From Magicicada cassinii (taxonomy: Eukaryota; Arthropoda; Insecta; Hemiptera; Cicadidae), in the NCBI GenBank assembly GCA_028571305.1, contig JAOXNS010555324.1, positions 1-20,334 on the forward strand: a DNA stretch of 20,334 nucleotides, read 5' to 3'. Under the pieces are notes generated by a model. It was given only the letters and a program-made list of their open reading frames with translations. It was not told the DNA's origin and made no database searches. Each line of letters opens with the position of its first letter. Positions within the stretch are counted from its first letter, which is position 1. Both the position numbers and the translations under genes were made by a program. This document shows positions 1 to 10,059 of the stretch, piece after piece.

Positions 1-1439
1 TCTTTGATATATGAGAATTGTAAGATTAGTATAAGCGATACGATACGATAATAAGGATTAGAACTTTACGTGTTCCCAATAATTCTCATAAACGCATCGC
101 TACTAACCTGTCAGCGGACACAAAGAGGAACATATATGTAGTTGCAGGATCGGATAGTAATAGTGAACACGGTCACCATCCTTGTGCGAACAGCCGTGAC
201 TCACAGAAGAACACAATATCGCAATCACTATATTGAAGAGAGAATGCCTCGGAGCCGGATGTAAGCGGTGACCTTGTGTCACAACTATAAAGGTTTCATT
301 TTCAGCGACCTTCTTTCAAAACGTTGGCAGAATCTATAACTCTCACATCGGCGCATCCTGCAGTTTTCTCGCTCAACTATCAGCGTATAATGCCGTGTGC
401 AGACACACGGAAGGGACAGACTGAATATGTCAGCGTGGTTCCCCTACGAAGCTCCAAATCATGTTGGACTGACCCCGTATAACTTACCGGTACCCCCGTG
501 TGTTCATGAAGGCAAATCGTATGTTATGACATTGCAGACAGGTGACTGGCGTCACAGAACCCAACATTTTTGTCAACAATTCCCCAAAGCCCTCTAAATT
601 CTTAAAGGATTCGAAACTAATTTTTAAGTAAATTTGTAAAGAAACATTTCGGTTTTTAAATTCTGACATCGAAACCTATTTATTATGCTATAAATATGTA
701 AAACGTTTGCCAGAAAGCAATAGCCAGTACACCACTATGTGCAAAAGCTTGTCAAATGTATTTGTCATCGAGACGGAAACATTAGTTGTAGTGCAGATCT
801 AAAGTTAGAATTGTAGAATTTGTGGTTTTGTGGGTCCAAAACAACGGGCCAATGAGCGAACCGTACAAAAAAAATCGTAATTTTTTTCTTGTAACCGGTA
901 ACTACGAATTCGCAAATTCGCTTCAAGACGTTCTTCTATAAGTCTATAGTATTTATATAAGATAATAAGTTTATTTTAAATCCGTTAAGACTCAAAGGAA
1001 TTTTGAACTAAACAGTGTTTATATGTAGCCATCGTGCGGTAATTAAATTCAACAGAAAAATTTGATGAAACGTATGCTGTTCCTAACCGTGATGAACTGA
1101 TGCTTATAATTAGACGGTACCGTAGTGCTATATTCGAGGGCAGTTTAAAGAAAATGGTAATCGACATCAATGCGCGCACCAATGTCTTTAGCATAATCTT
1201 AACCGTACTGACGCCTTAGAAATTAAGAGTAATCCAGTCGTCGCGGAAGAGAAACCCAGCAGTGAGAAAGTGAGCAGGGAGTTCAAGAACCCGTGATCAA
1301 TGGCCACGTAACACCTGCACGGAGCATACTGGAGAGGCAGATGAGTTTTCCTGAACCAATAAAATCAACAAATTATCGGATATGAAGCAGTAGGCCGCGG
1401 CGGTCATGTAATACTAACACGGAAGCGTAAATGTAAACG

Positions 1440-1440
<1 letters not shown>
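1..1440. other. Unique AT-rich DNA, nothing recognised
   Basis: I see no gene, RNA gene or repeat here. The open frames are all under 70 codons and show no domain, signal peptide or shared codon pattern. The stretch is ordinary AT-rich sequence with scattered CpG dinucleotides. Confidence 0.6.

Positions 1441-1493
<53 letters not shown>
1441..1493. repeat. (TG)n microsatellite
   Basis: An uninterrupted TG dinucleotide run of about 26 units. It produces artificial open frames on both strands: Cys-Val repeats on plus and Thr-His repeats on minus. These are not genes. Such a pure run is expected to vary in length between individuals. Confidence 0.98.
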
Positions 1494-1495
<2 letters not shown>

Positions 1496-3127
1496 ATTGC
1501 AAGTGAGTTGACTGGACGCTGTGTAACGTTGCACCGAGGTCATTGCTCCAACCATGGCCGGGTTTATTTTATTTTACAACAAAACCATTACGAATTCGTT
1601 GAACTTGTTTTTTGTTTTCATCCTTTTTCTTGCCGCTGTGACGTGTTTTACTCCGTTTTGTATTCGTGTGGGTCGACAGTTTTCGAGTTCACCGCGTCTC
1701 GCGTCTTATAAAAATTGATTTTAATTGGTTATGTCTGGAGTAAACAAAAAACTTTTTTTTATAAATCCCGTGTCCTGCTGATCGGTTGGTGTTTTTTTTT
1801 TTCCTTGGCATCGAACTGTTCTTTTTGCTTGTTCTATTTTGCAGATAACCTACTTTTTTCCCAAGACCAGTATTGGGTAAGGTTTCTTCTAGGCTTAAGC
1901 CTAAGAGTCTGAATGTTTATTCCCACGATTACTAAGCATAGGGATAGGACCGATGGGGCATTTACACTTTCCCATTGTACTTGTTCTTTCAACGTTGTCG
2001 AATTTCGTCAGTTTTCCATATACGCTTCATCATTAACTACATTGTCACACAGCCATCATGTGAAACGTGACTGTATTGTCCTAAGACTAGTCTCGTTCTT
2101 CCTGTTTACCTGTTCACTGCTAGACGCGTCTACGTTAACCTAGAAAATATGCATTTTCGTCTCTCCTGCGCATCCTTTCGCGACCGGTTTGGTTACGTAG
2201 CGTCCACTATAATTGTAAGTGTCTAGACGATTATCCTTCTTCCTAGATACGTGCCTAGCCTAGTTCCATTTTGATCTTTTGCAAGTGATAGCACATCTTA
2301 TATCTTATAAGAGTGTCTATCACAACTGTGCCAGCGTCTCTTTTCACAGTCCAGCGATAGCAGCTTTTTTTTTAGTCTTAAAATGCTTCTTTCCTTATTT
2401 CTTTAACAGACGACCACTTTCCTTCTACATTTTCACGAGAGGGACTCTGTCCGCCCCCCCCCCATATAACAATAACTGGAGTGTCCATGAATCCATTCGA
2501 TAAGCTCTGGTCTTCTGTCATCAATATATAAATTTATCGTAGCCGATTGTAAATTCGACAAAGGTTTGTTCACAGTGAAAATCATTCAGATTTCTTATGT
2601 ATGGTATAAGATCGATATACCACATACAAGATTTCTATAAGACATTTGACTATTATGTAAAGAATAATCATTTCTTAGTACATGTTGTGTTGCAGGTTTT
2701 GTTATAATACGTATCCTTGTATGTTATATTTTATGTTTTTCTTCTATGGGTACGATATCGACGGTGGACGCAAAGTCAGACTGCAGATTTCTGTAAGTTG
2801 ACACTCGGTATGATGGTTTTATATCAGTACGCAGTCGTAACATATAAAAACGTCAGTTGGTATCAGTGAAGGTGTGTTTGTGTAATGATTTAAAAAAAAA
2901 CTGCTATTTGGGAAAATTAAAATACTACTGCTGGTACTACGAACTGATAAGTGCCACTACGAGGCACGAGTCATCGTGATAAGCAACTGTCAATATCTCA
3001 TGTATAACACGACCGATAAATGGATTCACGTGCAGGTTGGTGATATGATACAGCTGCTATTAATTGTTTTCGTTGAACTGCGGCACACATGAATGCACAA
3101 TCAGGCGGTACAGTCGTGTGGTTAGAG
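1494..3127. other. T-rich unique DNA with homopolymer runs
   Basis: The plus strand between about 1550 and 2500 is T- and C-rich, with T runs near 1753-1760 and 1792-1802 and a C10 run at 2454-2463. This bias removes stop codons and gives four consecutive plus-strand open frames of 65-89 codons. Their translations are rich in Phe, Leu, Ser and Cys, as expected from base composition, and I see no domain. A TATAAAA at 2843 followed by TCAGT at 2863 is spaced too closely for a standard arthropod core promoter. Confidence 0.55.
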
Positions 3128-3438
3128 CAGTGGTTCTCAAACTTTTTAAGTCCGGGACCCATCTTGAAGGTATTACACTTCATGTCACCCGTAAGCGTGG
3201 GCACCGGCAGAATTATTTGTAGGGGTGTATACACAGTTTAATTTTTGCTAACATAGAGTACTTTAAAGCCATCTTTTACGCCTAAACAAATTATACATAC
3301 TTAATTCTACTCAATACTAAATGTAATAGATTTTTAAAACACTGGAAATAAATTTTCGAGCCTGACTTTGTGGCCCACCAAACGCCCCTTCGGGACCGAG
3401 TAGTGGCTCACGGCCCCATAGGTTGAGAGAGTATCGTG
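3128..3438. mobile_element. Non-autonomous hAT-like DNA transposon (MITE-like), decayed
   Basis: The left end reads CAGTGGTTCTCAAACTTTTT, followed by CCGGGACCC. The right part carries CCACCAAACGCCCCTTCGGG, then GGCCCCATAGGTTGAGAG. The right-end GGTTGAGA is the inverted complement of TCTCAACC, the usual form of this hAT terminus, so the ends are imperfect inverted repeats. CAGTGGTTCTCAA...TTGAGAACCACTG termini are typical of non-autonomous hAT elements across animals. The element is about 310 bp, has no transposase, and its right tip is eroded, so the exact end is uncertain. I could not match an 8-bp target duplication: the left flank is GGTTAGAG and no copy follows on the right. The orientation is arbitrary. 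Confidence 0.75.
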
Positions 3439-3656
3439 ACTCCACTCGCAAAATCAAGCATTACATACACGAGTGCTGAAACCTGAATGGATGACAGGAG
3501 GGAATCTTTACAAGTAGACAGGATGATAGTTACGTTACATTCTTGGATTTTATTGTCCATGACGTGGCCGTGTGTATCAATAGAGACTTGTGTACACTAT
3601 TCCGACACGCGGAACACAAAGATTTTAGATACAAATTTTACCCTTACCTTAACCAG

Positions 3657-3687
3657 CTTTCGCTCATTGTGAGCTTCATCAGAGACG
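3657..3687 (-). other. Hammerhead-core-like motif, copy A (possible Penelope-like element end)
   Basis: On the minus strand the order is TCTCTGATGA, one extra A, GCTCA, a 3-nt loop, TGAGC, then GAAA. On plus this is tcatcag at 3676-3682, stem arms at 3670-3674 and 3662-3666, and tttc at 3658-3661. CTGATGA and GAAA joined by a short helix is the conserved core of hammerhead ribozymes, which Penelope-like elements are known to carry. I could not find the remaining helices or a cleavage triplet, and one extra nucleotide sits before the helix. It may be only a transposon-end hairpin of similar form. Confidence 0.4.
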
Positions 3688-3845
3688 GCCGCTAGGTGCG
3701 CTGCCAGTTCCTTTTTAATTTAAAATGGTTGACAAAACGTTGTATTAATTTATTGTAGTGAATAATTACATGTGATCACATTACACTACGTGTGAATGGA
3801 AGGATAGACGGACTCTTTTACTGGGTGTTTGTGATATTCGTTTCA

Positions 3846-3878
3846 GTCTCTGATGACGCAGATTGAAGTCTGTGAAAC
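3846..3878 (+). other. Hammerhead-core-like motif, copy B, inverted relative to copy A
   Basis: The plus strand has GTCTCTGATGA (3846-3856), one extra C, stem arm GCAGA (3858-3862), a 6-nt loop, TCTGT (3869-3873, with one G-T wobble), then GAAAC (3874-3878). The layout matches copy A, including the single extra nucleotide after CTGATGA, although the helix bases differ. The 11-bp GTCTCTGATGA is an exact inverted repeat of 3676-3686. The roughly 160 bp between the copies hold no recognisable gene. Confidence 0.4.
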
Positions 3879-3886
3879 GGACTTAA

Positions 3887-4297
3887 GATCAATTAAGTTA
3901 AGCCTTGCAGAAAAATCAATTATTCTTATTTCGTGGTAATTGTTAAAATTATAACTGTAAAAATTGGTTCCGGGTTCCATTATACACAAGTGGCACTGTA
4001 TAATCGAGGTACGTCTTTACACCCCCCCCCCCCGTCGATTTACCCGGTAAAATTGGTGTCGGAAGCGTAATGCTTGCGACGCAGTTTCCTTGTGTACCCC
4101 CGACTGACTCTCCTAAGCACTTAACACTTAGGCGATAAAGAAAAGGCCATTGTTCTGTATAAAATCATTTACAGAATTTTGAATTTATCGCCGCCATTTT
4201 CGAATATAGTTTATCGGAGTACAAACAGGGCACCGCGTGATGACAGAGTCGCTGAGTACAAAGTATGAAGTGTACGACCGCATGTGTCGCATTTTAC

Positions 4298-4300
<3 letters not shown>
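3887..4300. other. Unique DNA with a C12 run
   Basis: Contains a pure C run at 4022-4033. I see nothing else identifiable. A homopolymer of this length is prone to sequencing and assembly error. Confidence 0.6.

Positions 4301-4341
<41 letters not shown>
4301..4341. repeat. (AC)n microsatellite
   Basis: A pure AC dinucleotide run of about 20 units, followed by ATTTATTTAG. It is the second long CA/TG array in the first 5 kb. Confidence 0.97.
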
Positions 4342-4342
<1 letters not shown>

Positions 4343-5344
4343 TTATTTAGTACAATTTCGGTTTTGCCATTTATGAGGTAAAAGCGGGGATGCGGTGACA
4401 AATGGGGAGCACAGAACTCTTAATTTGTAGCTGAAAAACATTATTAGATGCGTGGTTGCAGCCGCATTATTCATCATTTAATTTTTTCCGCTTTTCGAGA
4501 TATTAGAGTGTTAAAACGGTATTCCGCCGTACGATTGTAAAACTCAAAGATGGTGGTGTATTAATTTGTTACATAGGCAAGAAGGATGTTACTGACATTT
4601 TGCGTGCCACGTGTTCTTGTTCACCATTCCGTTTGTGAAAATTCACGTCTCAGCTTATTTTCAAGAACAATGAACCGAGACTGGGTAAATTGTGTGTGTG
4701 TGCATAGTTTCCGGCGCAGGGCTGCTTCTTGTTCAGACAGAAAGGAAGGAGGGATGAAGGGGGAGAGTTTTTAGTTTCAGTGTTTAGGGGAGAGAAGTAC
4801 ATTGTGTCCAACTGGCCCCCGAGCGGTACTTCCCCGCCCCTCTCCACCGGCTCTGCCTTCTGTATTAACATTCGTTCGCCCGTCTTTGTTGATCATCTCA
4901 GGTAGAAGAACTCTGCACCATTATGAACATGTGTGAGTGCTGTGTGTACTACCCTAGTTAACTATATAGTTCGCAGACAGAGCCAGTGTGTCAACATCCC
5001 GTCGTTATTGTCGACGTCATCTTTAAGCGGTTACACACGCATCAGGTGGGTTATATAATCTTTAAAACGATTTAAGCATTGAAACGACAAGTTTAATCAT
5101 TATATGTTTACTTTTAAAAATGTCCGACAATCGCGTGTTGGCAGCGTGCGTAGTCTAGTGTTGTTTACAGCCAGAAGTAGGAAATAAAGAGTGCAGTTCG
5201 CAGCTGTAACAATTTATGTCAATAGTGTACTCGCACGCTGTTTCTCTTTTATACCGCCGTACTTGTGATGGAAATTTAACATATTTTTTTACAGTAAAAT
5301 CATGTTCAAGTCATTAATAAGAAGTGTTTTGAGATCAGCTTATT
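4342..5344. other. No gene recognised; purine-rich then GC-richer patch
   Basis: A purine-rich stretch (about 4735-4800) is followed by a C-rich, somewhat GC-richer patch (about 4815-4870). A donor-like CAG/GTGGGT lies at about 5043-5051, but no acceptor, open frame or protein similarity supports an exon. Open frames are under 75 codons. Confidence 0.45.
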
Positions 5345-5430
5345 CGATTTATATTTACTAGTGTACACATTTGAAAATGTAAAATCACGATTTATATTTA
5401 CTAGTGTACACATTTGAAAATGTAAAATCA
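5345..5430. repeat. Exact 43-bp tandem duplication
   Basis: Unit 1 (5345-5387) and unit 2 (5388-5430) are identical over all 43 bases. Each begins CGATTTATATTTACTAGTG and ends GTAAAATCA. Identity without a single difference in otherwise diverged DNA indicates a very recent duplication, or an assembly artefact. Confidence 0.97.
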
Positions 5431-6605
5431 ATGTCTCATTTCTTATTATCTGCTCAAATTTAGTGTAGCTTATTATGTCTTATCTGATGATTGCTGAATG
5501 CGGCTAAGCGCGTTTATTGGTCATACGATTTTCGTAAATAATTTTTTTTTTAATCAAGTTTTGTTATTCCCAAAGGTTTAGTAGCACTATGTTTCACTGT
5601 CTCACAAATCGGTTTAATTGTTGTTGTTTTTTTTTTTGGAGGGGGGGTTGTTCCACGATCAGTATGAGGAAATTATTAAAGTGTAGGCCTGCCTATACGT
5701 GAGCAATAACACTTTTTTTCGGTTGACACGAGAACGTTTTATTGACTAGTAACCTCCCTGATCTGCTGATCTCGATCATTATTATGAACGAAAACATTTG
5801 TATTAAATACAATAAAATTAGTAAATTTTTTTATACCCGGTCAATTTGTTTTGATGAGTGGATGGCTTCAATCCCGATAAAACCAGCAGGTGGCTAAGAT
5901 AAATGAATTCATATCACTGATTCAGATATCACAATTCTCAGCGGAAAAATACGCCGTCTTGACAAAGTGATTCAGACATAGATAGTACTGATAATCTTTA
6001 GTGAAGTGAAGAAAAAAATCAAACCTCTTGAGGCAGTGCTCGCGGTAGACATTTTTAAACTTCTTTTTGAAGATACATAGTAATACTGTAATGCAGTTTA
6101 TACAGAAGATGAAAACAGTTTATTGATAAGTATGTGCGTATTTCATAATATAGATTGATAGTTTCATGTTTTCAAACATGATCGACTTATTCTGTACTAA
6201 ATCGCACCATGTTATAACCTGATATGGCGGTGGAGTTTTCAGTTTCAACGCGTTGGTGAGTTCGCTGAAATTATATGTCAGATATGGGTGTGGAGTCGTC
6301 CGTAAGACCCTTGAGGCAGAGAACCCGTCCAGTTTTGTGCATGGAGCCCTTGATTTCTGTTGATTGCTGCCCGTGGCCGGTATAATAATCGGTGTGATCA
6401 CTTCATACGATCCGCCGTTGGTTCACGCGACCAGACAACAATGTAGTAATTTGCGTGTTTCTTTCGCAGGCTCCACATTGGTGGACTTTTTTTATTGTAC
6501 TTTACCTCGACCGGCGTATGGAGACTATTAATACTTAAAAAAAGATTTTGTATACGTGTGTGAAGTTGTCTTTTTGTGTCGTAATTGGAGTTACAGTAAT
6601 ATGGC
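5431..6605. other. Unique AT-rich DNA with T/G homopolymer junction
   Basis: A T11 run at about 5627-5637 abuts a G-rich run at 5638-5647. A 93-codon minus-strand frame (6120-6401) has no recognisable domain, and its composition does not differ from the background. I see no gene here. Confidence 0.5.
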
Positions 6606-6609
6606 CAAC

Positions 6610-6755
6610 AGTAGTCCTTTATTGTCTTTTATTTTCTCAGTTGTCTTTGACTCTGTCATATGGTTGAGAGAAATGATGGTTAGCTGTTTTCACATCAGCA
6701 ATTCTCATCGGAAGTGATGACTCGACCGCTACACCACTAAACTACCATCATCTTA
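6610..6755 (-). mobile_element. Possible tRNA-derived SINE, decayed
   Basis: On the minus strand 6749-6675 is 75 nt, the length of a tRNA, closed by a 6-bp acceptor-like pairing (GATGGT with ACCATC). TAGTTTAGTGG at residues 7-17 fits the RNA polymerase III A-box pattern TRGYNNARNNG. A perfect 5-bp helix (TCATC/GATGA) occupies the anticodon-arm region but with a 6-nt loop, and a 4-bp helix (GCTG/CAGC) occupies the T-arm region. There is no proper GGTTCRANNCC B box and no usable anticodon loop, so this is not a working tRNA gene. The minus strand continues into an A-rich part (around 6615-6645), as a SINE tail would. The family is not recognised. Confidence 0.35.
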
Positions 6756-6759
6756 AGCG

Positions 6760-7057
6760 AACAGTGCTATTTTTTTTTAACAGTGTTCACCCCCGCCCCC
6801 ATAATACTCCTTAACCGGTAACAGTTTTCGATAAGTATTGTTTCAATTACGAACACTCCATACTACAAGTGACCCGTAAATGCATTAATGCATTTGTTCA
6901 TAATTACTACTGGCAAGCGACTCGTGACCTACCTGTATGGTCAACCATACGACCATGCGACCTTAGTCTAAAAACAAAAAACAATTTCGATATTTGGTTT
7001 ATGGGATTTGAGATTGTACTGCATAAAAGAACATATTTCGATACGGACCTCGAGTCG
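6760..7057. other. Nothing recognised
   Basis: AT-rich sequence with a T9 run near 6770 and a short C-rich patch. It has only one short open frame and no domain. Confidence 0.5.
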
Positions 7058-7097
7058 ATGTAATAAGTAATGAAATAATGTAATAAAAAATGAAATA
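7058..7097. repeat. 20-bp tandem duplication
   Basis: Two adjacent 20-bp units (7058-7077 and 7078-7097) share ATGTAATAA and TGAAATA and differ at two bases in the middle. This is a minor, AT-rich slippage product. Confidence 0.85.
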
Positions 7098-8259
7098 AGT
7101 AAATTACTCAGTTTAACGTGTACAATTATATAAATTTTTGTATTCTTTGTTACATAACTGTAACGCACAACTATCGTTATCTCGTCTTAACCTAATTTGT
7201 GCGTGTGTACTATGTAGGTTAGTGTGTATGTCAGACGTGGAGGGCTGTGCGTTACTCGGATCAGGTCTTTGAAACTCGTCGAGAATAGTCTCTAAAGAAG
7301 TTACGAAATTATTAATATTTAATAATATAAACGTAATTTCTCATAGAATGCAGGACTTATCTAAGTAGGGTTTGTACAATCATACTTGTTTCAGTATTTT
7401 ATACCCATGTTGTTAATCTTGGCTTTCGTGTAATCAGTAGTCACAAGGAGAGGATCTGCCATATCGTGGTATTAACAAGACAGCCAGGAACTGACCTGCA
7501 GCAAATGTTAAACTATTGTAATATGAAATTCTGACTTATTTTCAGCTGATTTATAGATAAGGGTGTAATACTGGTTGGTTCGATTCGTTGTTTAGTTTGA
7601 ACATTTTCACTTTTCTAGGTAAGTTAACACACTTTCTGATGTTGTAGTTTCCTTTGTGTCTGATATTCAAAAGTTGAAACTTTTTTGAGTCACCTTCTCG
7701 TAACAGACATCAAAGCTACCGTACGTCTGTGTTGTTGGAGAAAGAACAATTTCTATGTTTTCAACTTTGTGTTTGTCAACTGCAGCGTATCCTCCAGTAT
7801 AGGCTGTTTTCCGTACCATGTTTATTCACGGGACCATAGCAGCTCAGTCTTCAAGCTGTAGGTTTGACGTTAGCATTATTTTATAGGTACATAGCTGTAC
7901 ATCACAGTTAACACATAGATTCCACACCAGCGTGTAAAGGTCTTTGTGATACTTGACACGTACCGGGACCGTAATTGGTTTCCTTTCAAGGACGACACAC
8001 GAAACCAAGACCTTTAAATTACAGCCACCAAGGTTGGTTTAGGGTTAAACAGCAGACCGATTCCCAAGATGCAGTCACGTGTTTTGTTTTTCTCTTTTCA
8101 AACTCGGAAGGCAGTAATAATAACACGAACGGTGTGACCGTTTTGAAGGTTAAGAATGTAATTTAATAGTTGTGAGTTTGGTCCACTTTCCGTTTCATTG
8201 CCAAGGCTGCTGGTCTGTCTGTCTGCCCTGACAACGCGTCTGTTGCCCACGCTTTCTCC
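7098..8259. other. Unique AT-rich DNA, nothing recognised
   Basis: No gene, RNA or transposon end was found. GGTTCGATTC at about 7578-7587 resembles a polymerase III B box, but no A box lies at the right distance upstream, so no tRNA is called. Confidence 0.5.
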
Positions 8260-8400
8260 CATATCCCATCGTCTACGTATTTCTCTCTCTCCCTCCCTCT
8301 CTTTTGTCTACTCCTCGCACTCTTGCCTCCCACACTTCTCTTCCTCTTTGGTTGCACTATACTTGCTTCTCGTTTTCCGTCTCTTTATAGTGTCACAGCT
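8260..8400. repeat. Pyrimidine-rich low-complexity tract
   Basis: The plus strand is dominated by CT and CCT runs (densest 8278-8345). It creates open frames on both strands rich in Ser/Leu (plus) and Arg/Lys/Glu (minus). These frames follow from composition and are not called as genes. Confidence 0.75.
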
Positions 8401-9670
8401 TGTTAACTGCGAACAAAGATTTTAATTAAACGGTGTAAATAGATTTCAGAGTTATGGTTACACTTGCAACAACGTGCTGGAAAACCGCTTTAGGCGATAA
8501 AATCATGTCGTTTGACGTTGTAGCGTTATCCACGGTAGTCATGCATGCATCTGCTGTGTATTTGTCTACCAAAAGCAATCTACTGGAGGTTGACGATTCG
8601 TGGAGTAGTTCTTAGGAATATATACGTCATTTGTCGTAATTATTCACCGAAGTAGTAAAAATATTCAGAAGGGTGTATAAATCATTCGTTGTATGTACTG
8701 TAATAATAGTGTACACACACGTGCACACACACAGACACTATATAATTTATATAACACGTTATGGTATTGAAATAATGTATCGTATTCATTGTGTGGCAGT
8801 AATCATGGCTCGAGACCTTAGCATACAGAGTTTTGATGCGGAATATTATATAGCCTATTCTCTGGTGCCAAATACAACCCGAGTTTTATGTTACGATGTT
8901 CAGAGCCAAAGTAAGCTTAAAAAATCGATTAAGCATTAACAGTCCTTACGACCTAATAAAATTGAAGGACATAACAAGCAGAACAACAAATCTTAAGGAA
9001 TGTTTTTACTTCTGGTTGCAAAACACCACCTTGTCCGAGCTTCAGCATTTGACCCCTGTATCTATGCTCCTCATTTAAGAAGGCTTTAAACAATAGTCAC
9101 CTGACGGTTTGTCATTTTTGTGGGTTTTGAGACCCTCTCAAGCTATTGCTGTGTTTCCTGCTACGTCGGGACATTTTCATTGAACTCATTTTATTCTAAT
9201 TTCTTTTCATACTGATATGCATTTACAGATAACCTCTAAACTGTCGGTGGAGACATAATACTAGCGACAGTATATCCATTACATGCGTTGTGCGTCCCCG
9301 CTGAACCAGCGGAATCTCGTGCATTATTTAAATGTTACAAAAATAATTATTTTATAAAGTGTATAAATAGGGAAAATGTGTGGGATTTGTCCGTCAAGGT
9401 TTCTTTGGTCGGTAAGTAGAAAACGATGAAATCCAATCAATGTATAAAATTAGTAACGTCAAATGTGTTAGTAGATTACCTCGTACGTCATAAGTATGAA
9501 CGTCTGCAGAAGACGCTGTAAATAAACTTAAATGTTCCCTTTTCTTATTTCACAAACTAATTTAAAGATTGCTTGGCTTGTTGTGTGTGATGGCCGCGAG
9601 TATAGAAAATGCAACACGCAATTTTTTTAGTTACAGTTACGTGGTTAAGAGGATGTTCGATAAGAACCAA
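8401..9670. other. Unique AT-rich DNA with a short AC-rich patch
   Basis: An imperfect AC-rich run lies at 8711-8737. Plus-strand frames of 88 and 60 codons (8673-8939 and 8896-9078) show no domain. No transposon terminus was recognised. Confidence 0.5.
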
Positions 9671-9706
9671 TTGATTGATATAGATTTCTTGATTGATATA
9701 GATTTC
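9671..9706. repeat. Exact 18-bp tandem duplication
   Basis: TTGATTGATATAGATTTC occurs twice back to back (9671-9688 and 9689-9706). It adds six codons (IDIDFL) to a 74-codon plus-strand open frame. There is no evidence that this frame is translated. Confidence 0.95.
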
Positions 9707-9914
9707 TTGTTTCTATATTCATCGTGCTTAATCTGTGAAACTATCATAGGGGACAGTCCATTTATCCCGGGACGCGTTCCCAAAGCAATGTAAACGTGAG
9801 TGTTAAAATTCGTGAACACAATTGGATCGTACAATATTCTTTGCATTTGCATAAAGAGAATCCGTTTTTAAGATAGCGTTCGCATTTTTACCTGTATCCC
9901 TCGTTTGACAATAT

Positions 9915-10055
9915 ATTGTTATCATCAGCCAACTGCTTTACAACCCATCAGTGAGTCTGGCCTGCAGAAGGATCCTCTTCCAATTGGGTCGATCAAAGTC
10001 TCAGCATCCTCCGTCATATCGTCTGCTCAACGAAGCCGTGGGCCTTCTTTATCAT
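9915..10055 (-). mobile_element. 3' end of a decayed LINE (non-LTR retrotransposon)
   Basis: The minus-strand translation contains GPRLR-stop-ADDMTEDAETL (about 10044-9995). This fits the [RG]PxLRWxDDVxEDxxxLG signature near the C terminus of LINE ORF2 proteins of the RTE/Jockey-like kind. The stop falls where the conserved Trp would be (TGA for TGG). About 30 codons later the frame ends at TGATGATAA near 9919-9927, which fits the TGATGA-type tail many of these elements carry. The rest of ORF2 is absent or too decayed to see. This is a 5'-truncated, dead copy. The exact clade is uncertain. Confidence 0.55.
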
Positions 10056-10059
10056 CTTG

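Noticed and set aside
1442-1711. 89-codon plus-strand open frame
   Set aside because: It begins inside the TG microsatellite (Cys-Val repeat) and continues in T-rich DNA, which is depleted of stops.
2843-2867. TATAAAA followed by TCAGT
   Set aside because: Spacing is about 22 bp, too short, and no gene follows.
4775-5050. Possible non-coding first exon ending in CAG/GTGGGT
   Set aside because: Only a donor-like site supports it; such sites are common by chance.
6445-6485. Acceptor-like TTTCTTTCGCAG followed by CTCCACATTGGTGG, a phrase seen in leaders of Gypsy-like elements in insects
   Set aside because: Only about 14 bases match, with no terminal repeats or coding remnant nearby. At most it is a tiny fossil fragment.
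7575-7590. GGTTCGATTC, resembling a tRNA B box
   Set aside because: No A box at the right distance and no cloverleaf can be drawn around it.
8163-8357. Basic, Arg/Lys-rich minus-strand open frame
   Set aside because: It is the complement of the pyrimidine-rich tract, and its composition explains the residues.
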